DNA from: Sympetrum striolatum
Taxonomy: Eukaryota > Arthropoda > Insecta > Odonata > Libellulidae
Assembly (NCBI GenBank): GCA_947579665.1
Contig: OX388345.1
Location: forward strand, 59,883,454-59,947,453
Direction: 5' to 3'
Length of the DNA: 64,000 nucleotides
A program made the translations under genes and the position numbers. The notes beneath the pieces are model-generated. The model worked only from the letters and a program-made list of their open reading frames with translations, did not search any database and was not told the origin of the DNA. Each line of letters begins with the position of its first letter. The stretch's first letter is position 1. Positions 1-13,140 of the stretch are shown here, one piece after another.

Positions 1-1580
1 GATTGTTGGGGACTAGATGGGTTTTTCGGTTCCCTCCGTCAATTATTTTTTCAAGGATGCATATTCTGAGAGTTTTCTACGAAATCCAATATCATATTTT
101 GATTACAGTTACTCGGATTTTATTGAATGTGCTCTTCTCACCAGCGATTTCACCGTAGAGAGAGAATGGTCTATCCTCATCCCAAGAAGAGAAAGTGGCC
201 GTTTAATTTAGATTTGAGGAGCTTTGTTTATTTAGAGCTGTCAGTTCAAGAAATCATGAGTTTTTGTTCGTAAATCAAACTCTTTTCCTGATTGGTATCA
301 ATCGCATTTAGCTAATTGAATTCGGCCAAGATGTTTGATGAAGTAATATCTTAAGTTTGAGTCTTATATAACAAGACCTATTCACCCATGATCGGTGTGT
401 GATTTTAAAGCAAGTGATTCACCTATTTAAATGTTTGTTATAGTCAATTGGTGTTCGTCGTATGTTTTAAATTTAAAGCTAAACTGTTATATTTAATTGG
501 ACAAGAATATTAATCTTCAAAACAAACAGCCATTAATTAATAAAAATCTATCTTTTGCTTACAAGTGGACCTCATCAGCACTTAAGATGGCGGAGATGGT
601 CTCGTTCTTTACTTGGTGGTAATCCGTAATTACGGGAAAAGTAAACTAAATACTTTAATTTACACTAAACAACTACTATACTAACTAAAGAACTTCGTAT
701 ATGTCCACACTAATAGACCAGTTTCGCCTTGCGCCTAAACCGGTTGGTTATTAAAACCCATTAGTGAGGAAATATGCGGTTCTATTTCTTTCTATTTAGA
801 ATGTCATTGCACCAAGTTCGATGATAGAATTTATATTATACTTACAACTACTATTATTTTATTTTTGGTTCAGTATGAATTAAAGTATCACGTCTACTTT
901 ACTCGTTAGCATGTAACTTATGTACAATTGACGAACTCGTGTAATGGCTGAAAATTTTACTATCACCGAAGAGTGAGACTTTGAACATTAATGGTGAGTT
1001 CAGGCTTAACTTTGTGGCAATGTAAAACACAGAGCTTCAACATTGATTCTCGGTGAGAATATGCTTTTACGCAATATCCGAAGGAAACATTTTGCTTTCT
1101 GCCATAGCTTAAATCCAAAAATCCAGTAGGCGGAGTGAGTATATCAGTTTACTCGCTTCGTGAATTGCGTACTCTGCTCTTATTCTATAGACTAAGCGAT
1201 GCTAATTTGAAAAACAGTGGCTTCCAAATGTGCAGTAACTCATCTTCACAGGTGCGGGTCATTTTTAACGATCCGCAAATTCGCTAACGACTGGGTTGAC
1301 TGGGGGAATATTAATGATAAATTATAATCAATATGCTTACAATGTCACGCCACCCACTCAACTGGTCCAAACCCAACCCAGAGAAGTGGGCTTTTCTATT
1401 TCCATGTTCTCCGAAATTTTTACACCCTTCGCGGATTGCATAAAAGGAATTCAGCTCTCCGTCTAATGTCTAAAGATTTTGGTACCCGTATTCGATGAAT
1501 AACGAATATTTTAATTCAATTATATACACTGTAAATAATGTGTTTTGTCGAAATGTGAGTATCAGCATTTATTTTAGTTT
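1..1580. other. AT-rich non-coding DNA, nothing recognised
   Basis: Unique-looking AT-rich sequence with only chance-length open frames. No transposon ends, tRNA-like boxes or tandem repeats were seen. If the recursive splice site just downstream is real, this is intron. Confidence 0.4.
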
Positions 1581-1581
1581 T

Positions 1582-1611
1582 ACTAATTTGAAATTTTCTT
1601 TACAGGTGAGT
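1582..1611 (+). promoter_or_regulatory. Canonical recursive (zero-length exon) splice site
   Basis: A near-perfect branch-point heptamer TACTAAT lies at 1581-1587 with the branch adenosine near 1586. A T-rich tract and TTTACAG follow, ending at 1605, and the donor GTGAGT begins immediately at 1606. Acceptor and donor are therefore fused with no exon between them. In Drosophila this arrangement (pyrimidine tract, CAG, GTRAGT) marks ratchet points that remove long introns stepwise. The branch-to-AG distance of about 19 nt is ordinary for insect introns. Seen: all three motifs in the right order and spacing. Inferred: the site is used, and a long plus-strand intron covers it. A scan of CAG|GT junctions by eye found no other site this good on either strand. 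Confidence 0.5.
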
Positions 1612-1974
1612 ACATCTTTCTTCATATTTCTGGATGCAAGTCTCATTACTCTTCCAGACATTTTGTAAGTACTTTGATGTTATTATTTTTCTTATGCGCT
1701 TATTTAGAAATCTATCAGTACGATATTTTATTGAAGTTTATGTATTTTATCTGTTTTACGTTATTAGGGTAAAATGATTCTAGCTCATATTCGGAAAAAA
1801 AATGCTTAAGTGTTTTCTTCTGAGCATCTGTAATTTTGAGATGGATAAGGAAACACAACTATAAAAGTTAATGAAGTATTTCCTTTTAATTCGCAAGATA
1901 AAATTTTGGCATTTGAATCTCTACAAGAGAAAACAATTCAATCAGTATCGACGATTTTCCTAGATTTTTACTTT

Positions 1975-2290
1975 CTCCCTATACGTAGTACAGAGAAAGT
2001 ATTGTATTCGCAAAAATATTCGACCTCCATATTTCAATGGAAATAGATGTTTTGTGGCCCATAGAGTCCGTTTTCGTTATTTTCCCGGACATGTCCGTCT
2101 GTGCGTCTGTTTGTGTGTGTGTGTGTGTGTCTGCCTGTGGTAAAAAAGTTTGTGGGCACTCTATCTTAAAAATTAATTATCCAATCATTTCCAAAATTCA
2201 TATTCTGTATTTTCCTAACAATGCCAAGAGTTGATTAGTTTTTTTTATGAATACCGCTTAACCGGAAGTTGCGGTTTATCCGGAACAAAA
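1975..2290. repeat. Possible dispersed repeat with GT microsatellite
   Basis: A (GT)9-type run at 2112-2130 sits in a block with TCTG/TGTG-rich sequence on both sides (GTCCGTCTGTGCGTCTG before it, CTGCCTGTGG after). The block resembles a kind of interspersed arthropod sequence in which a short frame is interrupted by a GT/CTGT microsatellite. The microsatellite is seen directly. That the surrounding 300 bp is a dispersed repeat is an impression from memory, since no second copy lies in this window. Confidence 0.3.
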
Positions 2291-5200
2291 TTTTGTTTCT
2301 TACATATCTCTGTCAGAATGCAATGTAGGTATATACAATTACATATAAAAGTTATAGATAATGTACATTGCTACAAATTTTGTTTGAAACATTTTTCTGT
2401 AACACTCATTGTTTTGGAGTTATTTATATATTGCCGGCATAGGATTCTGTTTTCAGTAAATATGGAGAAAGTCATGTGTTGGCCACATCAGATTTTTTTA
2501 TTTCTGGTTAGTCTATTGAATTCAGCAAACTTCATGTTATCTTCAAATATATTTTTAAGTTCAAATTCTGTGCAGTTTCTCTGCGTAGTATCTCAAGCCA
2601 ATTAGCATGATTACTGTTAATTTCCTATTTACATTCGCTTTCTCAGTATAAATCTATGATTATTGCTTCCCAGTACTTAATTCATCAATTATCTTCGTTC
2701 TTACTTATCTCTTGGACCAATATTCATATAATTCGATTTCATCTTCATTCTCTTTGAGCCTCATATATAGCTACTTGAAATAGCACAGGTCCCTTTCCAA
2801 TTCTGTCCCAGCGAATTTCCTATCTAGTTACAGATGAATCGACTTTTATCTTCATCCCTGCGTTCGAAGGTATCGATATTGCGTCTATGTGTATCCGAAT
2901 CAACTTGCGTATTTGCGTATGCATCCGAAAAACTTCAGCCGATAAGTTTGCGTGTGTTGGGAAGGACCGGAAGCCAAGCATGTTTCACGATCGAACGTCA
3001 GAAGATAAGGGTTATGGCTCTCCCAACCGTTCTGCTCCCTTTCCATCCTTTGTATTATCATTATTTTTATATTCTTCCGCCCGAGATGCCCCTTTCCCTT
3101 AAGGAAGGCAGAATACTAATATTCCCTTCTCCCGAACCGGCTCTTCTGGGAGCTGTAAAGAATCTAAAAGACGCGGGAAGATGCACGGAAAAAAGATAAA
3201 GTTCTCCGCTTTATGCGGCAGCAGCTTTTGTCTCTCTCACCTGCTATCTTTTCGCGTGCGTGGTGTAACGGGGAACGTGAGTGGACTTGAAGCATTGACA
3301 GCAGGAAAGATCGCTTTTGTGGGAATAATAAAATGTAAGCAAGGCTGCGCGCGAATGACATACTTTGCGTTTATAAATAAAATGAAAGTGGATGACGATA
3401 AAGCAAGAAGTTACGGGTAGCATCATGGTTGTTTGGAAATGTCTCATGGCTGACATTGACCAATATGTTGCCGTCGATTGTCCTCCTTGAGTAGGGTGAA
3501 TTTACGTATTGGGGAAAATATTTTGAGAGATCACGAGTTTGATGCCCTATTTTCAAAACTGTCTGAATATGAAGATTTTTTCGAGTAAAAATGATAAAAT
3601 TTAAGGTTTGATCTCTTTGTTACAACATGCTATATATCGTTTTGCCTCTGTGATAAAAGGAATTGATCAAAGTATCATCATTCACTCTTGATGTTAAGAG
3701 GAAAGTTTCGAACGTTCTTGGAAGCCCTGAATTGATTTTCTTTCATTGTAAATGAAAGGACCTACGTTTTTTGCAGGAAATTCAATCACAACAAGAAAAA
3801 CATTTTTACGATTTTTAAATTTTAAAACTGGTTCATTTAATACCCTCTTATCGTTTACAAATATATTTTAGATGCATCTTTATTGACTTTCTTAAAGTAA
3901 CTTCAGATGTATGATTTCTCTCCGAAAATGAATCGAATTGTAATAATTAGTTCTTATAATTTTAACTATATTACTTTCGTTGATGCATTTGGATGCGTTC
4001 CTGACCTGAAAAGTGTGCTAAAACAGAAAGGCACGAAGAATATTATGGACTTCATTGCCCATTAGCTTTCTTTCGCCATTTTCTTGACTTGTTAATGTCG
4101 GACTGATACGAAATAAGTCCTCAGTTGAGAATTCTTTACCTTTGTGTCAACCTTACTTTAATCGCAAGCTCTCATCCGAAAGCTGATTCCAATTTCTTCT
4201 CTTGACATGATAGGAAAGAGGTAAACATATCAGGAAAGTGATTCATTACCCAGTTTTTAATAGCTGCGCTGTCAAGTATTTATCTCAATATTCCCTCAAA
4301 GCATATCATTACGCTGCTGAAACTGCTAATCATTTCGTCCCCACCTTTTTATTTATTGGACTGTAAAATATCGCTGCTACCCTTCGCAGATAATCGAGAA
4401 TTCCGCTCCGAAAAAGCGGAGAAGTCGGAGAATGTCATAAATTTAAAAATACCGTTCGAGTCGTACATCATTCCCTTTAAAATAGCCCGGAACTCCCAAA
4501 CAGAGAAAGATTCAAGGAATGCAATCCTGCCTCTCATTTACATCAGCTGCACCTTAACAAGGTATGCTTCACTCGTTAGTTAATATGTTTGCTTTGGAAG
4601 GAAAGTTAATCCACTCGAAGCATCCACGCGTTTATTTATATATCTCCCATTGTGCAGAAGCGTCGAAAAAACACGGCCTAATGACCTCCTACCTTTCTGC
4701 CAAACACGTTCTCCCTCCACCCATACCCAACCCTTGTAATACCTTACTAACGTGTACTTGCACTTCCAGGAGAGGCACCTGGGGTGTAGCCCACGGATCC
4801 TCCCGCTTCCACCACGCTACGCCAGCGCCGTTTCTTACCGTGCGTAATGACATCCCATACTACTACGCCATTTTGAGCCTCACGTGACATATTTGCGCCC
4901 CGCTGTTTTTACAACCTCCTCGCACACTCTCTCGTTGCGTTTTATTTGCGGAGTTTTCGCTTTTTTCTTCACTCGACTTCCATTACCGGAAACAAGCGTG
5001 CATTTACTGGGTACTTGAAGTGAGAGTTGATGGAGCTTCTCATTTATTGGCCGGGAGGAGCCGCTCGACAGTTTTGACGAACAGTAATCGAATTAGGCGC
5101 TCCTTTTTTATCCCCTACAGCGGCGCTCGCTTATCGATCCACTTTTTAGCGGTCTCTTTATCGCTTTCTCTCCCGTCTGTCTACATAATCCTAAACGGGG

Positions 5201-7476
5201 GGTCCTTCGCATTATGGAAGATTTGCGAAGTTTCGGTCGGGATTACTTTGACGGAATTTCACTCAGAGTGGTTACCAAGGTGCTTAATTGGCAGCACTTC
5301 GCTAATTATGCAAACTAAAATAGAAAATAAATATAAAGAAGGCTCCAAAAAAGAAAAAAAATATATTTTTCATTGGTTGAGTATATTTTCATAAGTTTTC
5401 GATTCTATTACAAGATTTTGATTTATTACAAGAGTTATGATAAAAATACGATTACGGTGGATGCGAGTTTAGTTTTTTATTACAAATTGCTACTTTACTC
5501 TCTACTGCTAGTTTCTAATCAAATTAAATTTTCATTGAAACTTTTAATCACTCAAAAAACTGAGGGAAGTTAAGTGATTTGGTACCTTCATTACTTATAC
5601 AAGAATTTATTGAGAATTATATTTTAAAACAGTTTATTAAATATACACTTAATGTTCTATATTTCGGAAATTAAGTTGCATATCAGGCTAATGCTTCTTT
5701 CCATTAGAATTTTTAATATCATGACGATATAATGAATAAAATCTCATTATGATAAGTTGTTTTTTCTTCAAAGATAAATTTCTTGGAATGCTAATTCAGT
5801 AGTTATAATTTTCGATGTTTAAGCTACTGAGATGAAATGAGTCAAATTTTTATTTCATAGTGGTTATTTGTGTGATTATACTAAATTTTAAATTTTATAA
5901 GTCTTGAAGAATTTACCTCCGATTTTAATGGACAAAATAAAAAAAATAATCATAACTATACTCATATGGCGTTTTATAAAGGTACTTCTATCATTTTTAG
6001 CAAACGAAATTAATTTCACAAATAAACGTAATGCTGCATTTAGCGTTATTTATTTTTGGAATCTCTTTTCGCTTTCAATCCTGTCAATCATCTGCAACGT
6101 CAACAGTTCATTTCGTCAATGCTATCTCAGTAGCAATGTAAATAATGAGGTGAAAATCTCTTGCTCAAATACCGAATTCAACGTGAAAGATAATTGATTA
6201 CTTCGAGGTGTCATGCCGCAGATTTGGTGTAAAATCGATGGAGATATCAACTTGTGCTCGCCTCTTGTATACAATTAGGATACAAGCCTCAGCATCCCTT
6301 TTCGCTCCGAGAATAAAAGGATCAAGCGAAGGAGCGAGTCCTTTTTTTTGGGAGGGATTTGTCCTCGCGGCGGAGATGCACTCAAAGCGAGTGAATGATC
6401 AGACCGAAAAGCGGTTAGAGAGCGAAAATGCAATGCACACCAATAACGGACACATTCCCTTTAAAAAAGCACGCATCTCTCCTTTCACTCTCTCTCCCAC
6501 GTTTCTCTCCGTCTTTCCTCCTTTTTATAAACTCGAAAAAAAAGGAAATCTCGGCTCTCTTGTCCGGCATTTCCTACTCCCCGACGCCCTTGACCTTCAG
6601 AAGGAAAAAAGATCGCTTTTAGCGAGGCGCACCTTTTTCATTTTCGTTTTCGTTAATTCCCATCCTCCGCACTTATTTTATTTCCCCGCCGATTTATGTT
6701 TCCACTTTTTCCCGCCCTCGTTGACCGGCGCTGAAAGCGTTTAATTAATTGCCGCGTGAAATGAAGAGCGTGTCGCGTTCTTGCGACTTTGCGGAGTGCG
6801 GCTCGGAAGCTGGGATGGGAAGGGTGCACAGTCACGGGAAGGCGTGTTTTCATTAAGGGCCATCACTATGCAACGGCTGAATCACGTTATAATGACCGAG
6901 GAGATGCGTGCATCCGTCGAGCTATTTGTATGGTTTGCCTCCGAGGGTGGTCTTATGTGCTGGCTACAAAGTACCTGGATATTATATGTTGGATGGATGG
7001 TTTATACGAGGAAGAGGTGGTGCTACGAATTTCTCTTTCTTTGCACTCGCGATTCCTTTTCTCATTGTGTAAGGAATACTAATTAAGAGCCAACCTACAG
7101 CTTTGGCAAGTGGTGTGCTTCAAAAATTCTTTATTGGTATCGTTCAAATCAACATTCAAGTGAATGCGGTACTTTCAATTAAGGGTAGAACCTTTCTCCT
7201 GTGTTTAGAGGCATTTTCATGGTCACATGTATTTCCATTTGTACTTTGTGTTGATTTGATTAAAGATGGATCATCATTTCTTTTACTGTATTCACTCCTG
7301 TTTCCAAGAACTATAATTTAATAGGACTGGATATTTTGTCTTCTGAAAGCATATCATAAAAGTGTTTCCTTCATGACTAAGAAGAAAAGATCTATCAGTG
7401 CACAGATTATAAGATAAACCCAGTATGCGAAGGTCTTACTTCGTTGAAGGCCAAGATATGGGAAAAGAATACTTCA
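2291..7476. other. Non-coding DNA with short GC-richer patches
   Basis: Mostly AT-rich with no recognisable gene. Slightly GC-richer patches at about 2.85-3.35, 4.6-5.2 and 6.2-7.0 kb hold overlapping short frames in several phases, the pattern of chance ORFs in less AT-rich DNA. An acceptor-like TTGCACTTCCAG ends near 4770 before a CpG-containing stretch, but no matching GTRAGT donor follows. A pyrimidine-rich block lies at about 6470-6740. Confidence 0.35.
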
Positions 7477-7477
7477 A

Positions 7478-7582
7478 GCACTCCCACAGAATCCCAAGGA
7501 AAAACGGACTAGAAAAAGTCTGAAAGGGCCGGGAATCGAACCCGGAATCTTCCTCTATCCGGGAGGCTACCTTAACCATAAT
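7478..7582 (-). mobile_element. tRNA-derived SINE, family 1, copy A
   Basis: Read on the minus strand, this has a tRNA T-arm/B box (GGTTCGATTCCCGG) preceded by GAGGAAGATTCCGG and followed by CCCTTTCAGACTTTTTCTAG, then a GTCCGTTTTTCCTTGGGAT body. The same order of blocks recurs on the plus strand at 8.13 kb and in the copies at 39.8 and 59.9 kb, which defines a family rather than isolated tRNA genes. The tRNA head is truncated near 7582 (GGTTAAGGTAGCC remains) and gives no full cloverleaf. Such SINEs carry an internal RNA polymerase III promoter and are moved by a partner LINE. Confidence 0.75.
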
Positions 7583-8052
7583 TTTTTCAACATATTTATG
7601 ATATTTAATATCTTATTTCTTATATAAATATTGTTATTATACGTTTTGGAACACAGTGGCCTAACTTAAAAGCGATGGGATTGATTTTCTTGGTAGGGAG
7701 GAAGGAAGGGATACCATTACTGGTTGAAAGGACAGTATTCTTCGAATATTCGAGGAATCAACTGGAAAACCTATAAAATGGGCCGTTTGCATTTAAATTT
7801 ACTACCAATTGCCAGTAGAAGTTCACTTCACGAATATCATCCATGACGATTGCCCCACGGAGGCCAATGTTTATCTCAACTTAACATGTTTACCCATATG
7901 TGAAATGTCAATGAATGGCGTAGTTTCTAAGAATTCTATTATATCGGAGCTACATAAATTTATCTCTCTACAGGTTAAAAAACACATCATGTTTTAAAAA
8001 TGAAGAGAAATATTATAAGTTTGATTTACTATAAAAGCGTACGGAGCAATCG

Positions 8053-8069
8053 GGTCGGGCAACCCGACC
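8053..8069. repeat. GC-rich 7-bp stem hairpin
   Basis: GGTCGGG, a CAA loop, then CCCGACC forms a perfect small palindrome in otherwise AT-rich DNA, 60 bp upstream of SINE copy B. It has no T-run after it in either direction that would suggest a pol III terminator. Function unknown. Confidence 0.5.
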
Positions 8070-8122
8070 AGAACATTTTAACAGGCCGTTTTTGGAACTT
8101 TGTTTGCAAGGGCAAGTGTGGT

Positions 8123-8228
8123 TTGATAGAAGAAGATCCCAGGTTCGATTCCCGGCTCTGTCAGACATTTTTCCAGTCCGTTTTTCCTTGGGATTTTTCC
8201 TGGGTGCACGTCTTTATGTGCAAAGTAC
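8123..8228 (+). mobile_element. tRNA-derived SINE, family 1, copy B
   Basis: Plus-strand copy of the same family: GAAGATCCCAGG, the B box GGTTCGATTCCCGG, CTCTGTCAGACATTTTTCC, AGTCCGTTTTTCCTTGGG, then a TTTTTCCTGGGTGCACG body. It is the best reference here for the region 3' of the tRNA part. The A-box half of the head is degraded (only GTGTGGTTTGATAG remains). It lies about 540 bp from copy A in opposite orientation, so the pair could fold into a long imperfect stem in a transcript. Confidence 0.75.
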
Positions 8229-8229
8229 C

Positions 8230-9180
8230 CTTTCCTTGTTTGACTCCCACAGAATTTAATAATTGATATAAATTCTAGGGAGTGAACGATGTAATTTTTT
8301 TCCAGTGCCGGTTTTGTGCTGTGCAGACTTTTACATGTTATTCAAAGTTACAGAAATAACTCTGTTAACATTTGGTTGAATGAGAAAGTTTGAACATTAA
8401 CTTATATCGTAGATTATTTTCCTTTGTTTTTGTTCATAGATGATTAAGGTTCATTAGCATGTCAGTGTGCTGATATTATCCGCTTTAAGGATTACATAAT
8501 TCTTGCCTCTTTGAAAATTTATAGAAGTTTGATTGTGTTTTATAAAGGAGGTAATAGGGACACTTCAAATGCTAACTCCCTTTGATGATACAATCTAACT
8601 GACAGTAAAACGAGAAATATTCTTATCATGTAATGATTCCGATAATTTGAAGTGCCATTGCAAGTTTAACCTTTTCCGTTCGTTATCTCCGTATCTTTCG
8701 CTCAAATCTCTGTCTTTTTATTCCGTACATTGGGTACTTTAATGGGGATCATTTTACACGAATCTAACGATAATGATCGTATATTCCACTCCTCGCTATA
8801 TCCCTCGCTTTTCGGACCTCCATGGACATCACAGCGTCCCGAGATGGCCATAATTTCATACGTAACGAAAACTTCAGAACCTAATCCGCGCGGAGTCTCG
8901 GCAAAATTGCTGTATTAATAGCACGGGAACAATTCTTTTCATGCTTCGATCCCCCGCGAAAAGCCGATATCGCAAAGTACGCCTCTTGATTAAGTCTCCC
9001 TTCTCATTGACGAGTATCGCTGGGCAAAAAACGGGTTTCAAAAGAGGAGTCAATTTTTACATCGGCGGAGGAAGCGGGAATTATTATCTCGGATTAGATT
9101 TTTCATCGCGCTCAACGGATTCCTAGGAGATGCGACTAATCGCCACACGAGACGCCTCCAACGGCGAGAATTCCCTCCTC
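8230..9180. other. Non-coding, nothing recognised
   Basis: AT-rich sequence becoming more balanced after about 8.7 kb. No repeat family, tRNA-like box or convincing exon seen. Confidence 0.35.
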
Positions 9181-9485
9181 GATGTCATCGGAAACCTTGG
9201 CCACGGTTTTATTTGGCTTAGAGAGTTGGAATAGGGGAGAGGGGGGAGCTAGTGACCCGGGAATGGGAATCCCCCTCACAGCCGGGGACCCTCAAGCAGC
9301 CGCCTCCGGCTCCCTCGGCCCGGGACAACTTACCACCCCCTTCCCCCTTTCGCTCCCCCCCACCTCCCCCCTTTCACCCTCCCTTCCTTTCTTCCCACCA
9401 TTTCCCTCTCTCGGAGTGGGAGCGATCGATGGAACCCACAGCCAGCGTAGCGGTGGAAGGAGAGAGCATGCAGGGCTCGGGATAG
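9181..9485. other. GC-rich block with C-rich pyrimidine tract
   Basis: About 300 bp much richer in G+C than its surroundings. It holds a nearly uninterrupted pyrimidine tract (about 9336-9416) and a TCCGGCTCCCTCGGCCCGGG patch. Short frames exist on both strands, and the minus strand shows a GTAAGT donor-like site near 9330. Proline-rich or glycine/arginine-rich frames are the expected by-product of such a tract, so I do not call an exon. It could be a regulatory element or simply a simple-sequence block. Confidence 0.35.
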
Positions 9486-12400
9486 AAGATATGATAGGTA
9501 AAAGAAGACGAGATTATATGGGTATATTTGCAACAACCCCCTATAAGCAATGGATAATGGTAAAATTCTTTAAGTGTCTAAGAGGAGAGGTTTTCGAAAC
9601 GTTCGAGTTATTATCACATTCGCGACGTGATCCATTTTCAAGTTTTCTCAGCCGAAAATTATCACTTATGATTAATTTGATCAGATAGTTATAAATTTTT
9701 GTGTGCAAGCTCTTTTCTTGGCTCTAATTATAAGATAAATATGCTGTATTTTTTCAAGTTGATGATTTTTTTTCTAAAAATCAGGACTGCCAACGTATCA
9801 GCATCGATTTTTGTCTAAATATTTATGAGGTCGTCTATTAGAGCACTTATGAAGAGTAAGTTTATTTATATAATCATTTAAAAGGATAGAAAAATCAATT
9901 GTTATTTTATTGAAAAAATAAAAACAATGCTACCACCCCTCGCGAAATGTTTAAATTTATTTATGAAGCGTAATAATAGGATTTGATTATAATTGTCTTG
10001 TATTGCATCATATATAAAACAAATTAAAAGTGATGCTGGAAAAAACTAGATAGAATAACTATTTATATGCCACTAAAAGTGGATGCCAAAATTATAAAAT
10101 TTGTACTTGCTGTAGCATAAATAACGATATTACAAATGTAGTTTGACCACGAATGCATTTTGAAATCACAAAATGTGGCGTCGTGTATGTTTTCCGAAGT
10201 TTACCCCAATCGGGAGTACTTATGTTTTAAATCGAGCATGGTTCCGCGAAGCATCGGAGTGTTTTCAAAATTCATCCCCTCTGAGGAATTATTTTTCTTT
10301 AATTAACTTAAAACGGTCGTTTATTGGAAATGAATTAGATTACTCTCCTGCCCCATTGAACATTTGTAATGTACTTGTTTTTTCCTTTGCTTCCAGAAAT
10401 TAGTTTCCTTTCCTTTTCTAAAATTCAGAATTTTATGACAGAACCGTATCTCAGTTTAGAATTATTCTCTTGCGAGTTTATATCAATAGAAATGTAATAA
10501 TATGCTATATAATTTCCCAAATATCATAAAAATTATACGACGTTACTTCTTTCCTTCGTAAAATTTTAGAAAATTATAATAATTCATCGCGAATTAAATT
10601 TGCGACGTTTGATTTGGTAATTTTGATTTTGCAGATAAGGGATTTTTCTTATTTAAAGTATTTTGGTATCGTCAAAGGTTTTATTTATAGACTTTATAAT
10701 AAAAAGGAATTGATATTTGTTAACCATCCATTCAAATGGTCCTCCTTTATACTATAAGCAATTAAATGCACTTTGCGATAGGAGGTACAACATATAGATA
10801 TATACCATCGAACGAAACAATGAAAGAGTAAAAATTTAAAAGTAAATGAATATTATAATTATATGTATTGTTTACCCTCAGCCAAAGAGCAAGTGATCGT
10901 TAGGATACGTTTATGAACATTTACGATCTTTATTTTGAATCTCATTATTTTTTACTGCAAAATAACTTGAGAACAAGTAAGCTTGTGTTAAAAAAAACAC
11001 ACAAACACACTTGTAGGTGTTTAAATAATGAAGTTCCACCAAGTATCACTCGAGTTGATATCTTTAATTCGTTGAATTATTTTATTTTCCATTGAAGTAT
11101 TAAAATAGTATAAATTTACAAACAGAAGTATATAACACTGAATTTTTTAAAAATATACTCTTAAAAAGTCACAACTAAAACGATACAATATAACCAATTA
11201 TGTGTAATTTTCGATTTTTCTGGTAGATCAAAAAAAGAAATTTTTACTCTCTGAAATTTCAATTTCAATTCAATTGCTTCATAATTACTTCTTAAGTTAG
11301 TTCTTCTCCGTCACTGAAAAACAATTAAAGTTTAATTTAATAGAATTTTAACTTCACTCTTCGTCTTGCACTTTTATTCGCAAAAACGTGAACGAATATT
11401 CACATTTTCGAGTCTTTACAAAATGTTGTTGATACATTCTACAGAGGATTCAGTTACATTGTCTTAATTCAAGTTCTTTCTTTTCAAATTATCTGTTCGA
11501 AGACATATTTGTCAGGTATATCATGGCAATGAAAGAGAAAATACAATATTCCGGTGATTTTCCATTCTATAGAGAAATTTCAGCTAAGTCCCTTTAAGAC
11601 TTAGTCAGATGTTTTATACGTGGAAAAACTGTCTCTAACAAAGAGACAATTCTTAAATTTAGACTCCTATCAAGCCGTTTGAATATTTGCGAAAATTTAA
11701 AAGTAGATTTACGTATAAGTTTAAATAATTGCATTTAAAATTAAATTTTGCTTTAAATGAACTAGGTGTATCTCAGATTTAGCAATGTTTCTATAATTTA
11801 TAGTTGGCTTTGTTTTCACACGATTCAGCTATAATAGTTCATAATCTCTAGTTTCCGGGCAGGAATTGATGGTTGTGTGGCAAAAATAATCTGTATATAC
11901 CCATTGAGGGGAAATATTCCACCGTTGCAGTTCAATAACACGATATTTATTATAAAGAAGTATATTATATTTATAAGAACCTTAAAAAATTATTTTCACA
12001 TTTGAATAGAGAGGTGTTGCTGTGATTTATATTTTGTCGCGGTTGAAATGAAATAGATAAGGGAACATTTTATGTTATTTCACTATAATGCGTCATCACC
12101 TACACGAGAATAATTGTGGAATGAAAGATTTTTGTTTTTTCTGTTTCGATTTCTTCAGGATAAATGAAGCGGTAAACTTTTTTCCATTTGGTTACAGCTG
12201 ATTGCTTGATTGATATTTTTATGAAATCCACTCTAAACCAGGAATTTGTCTTACTTTATCGAGTTGGAAGATCGCATTTCTCATTCGATCGAATAAGGAA
12301 GGTCGCATTTAAATCCATTAGGACACATTTGGACTGTATGTTGCCTACAATAAAATTATTTACCATTTTATTGTGTGTATAAAAACCTACTAAATATCTT

Positions 12401-13140
12401 TATGTATAAACTTCGTATTTGATTTTCACTCAAAGTAATTTGCCTGACTGTGACATGAAATTATTAAAATCCGTTCAAACTTATGAAGTGATGTAAACTC
12501 ACTGATTACCCTGAATGGCCACTGGTTTGTAACTTTTGCTCTAAACGAAGAGGGAAATTATCTGAATAAAGTAAAATAATAATTAGTTTTCTCTGTGAAT
12601 TGTATATACTTCTCTCTTACATGGTTCGATGTTCGTTTAATGTCTTATCGTACTGAATTACGTATTTAGAAGATTTTGTGAAGATTCATCCATAAGAATT
12701 GATATATAAATCAAGGAAGCACAACTGAGACAACTGAGGCAGGTTTTGCCAATTCTAACTCTTAAAATCACATTGTACGTACCTTTGAAAGAGGAAGAAT
12801 ATCTTTACGATGAAAGCTTCACAGTAAAACTCTTTTTGTTTTGAAAAATTCGTATATGCTTGTAAAGCATTCGATTTTCTTCTTGAACTGTTTCCTAATG
12901 ATTCTTTGAGGACAGTAAAGATCAGGAAGAAATATTTGCGTCCGTTGCATTATTCTAGGTAAAGGATCGGCAATAAATTGAGCAGCTCTAGTGGGTCCGG
13001 TATCCTTAGAAGACTTCCTTGGATGGAATTTTACGGGATAAATATTCTTCGAAAAAATTGAAATCGAAAGGAATTTCGCCTTTTGAACGAATTCCCTCGA
13101 ATCCCACAAGCGTGTAAAATTCTCCCCGGAAAGAGAAATA
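9486..13140. other. AT-rich non-coding DNA, nothing recognised
   Basis: Long AT-rich stretch without open frames above chance, tandem arrays or transposon ends. A small CA-rich run (AAACACACAAACACAC) lies near 10990. Confidence 0.4.

Noticed and set aside
7650..7680. Second hAT-type end (CAGTGGCCTAACTT)
   Set aside because: No matching inverted end or 8-bp duplication was found within a plausible distance.
9330..9536. Minus-strand exon with GTAAGT donor
   Set aside because: The coding frame is the antisense of a pyrimidine tract and no acceptor or conserved protein pattern supports it.
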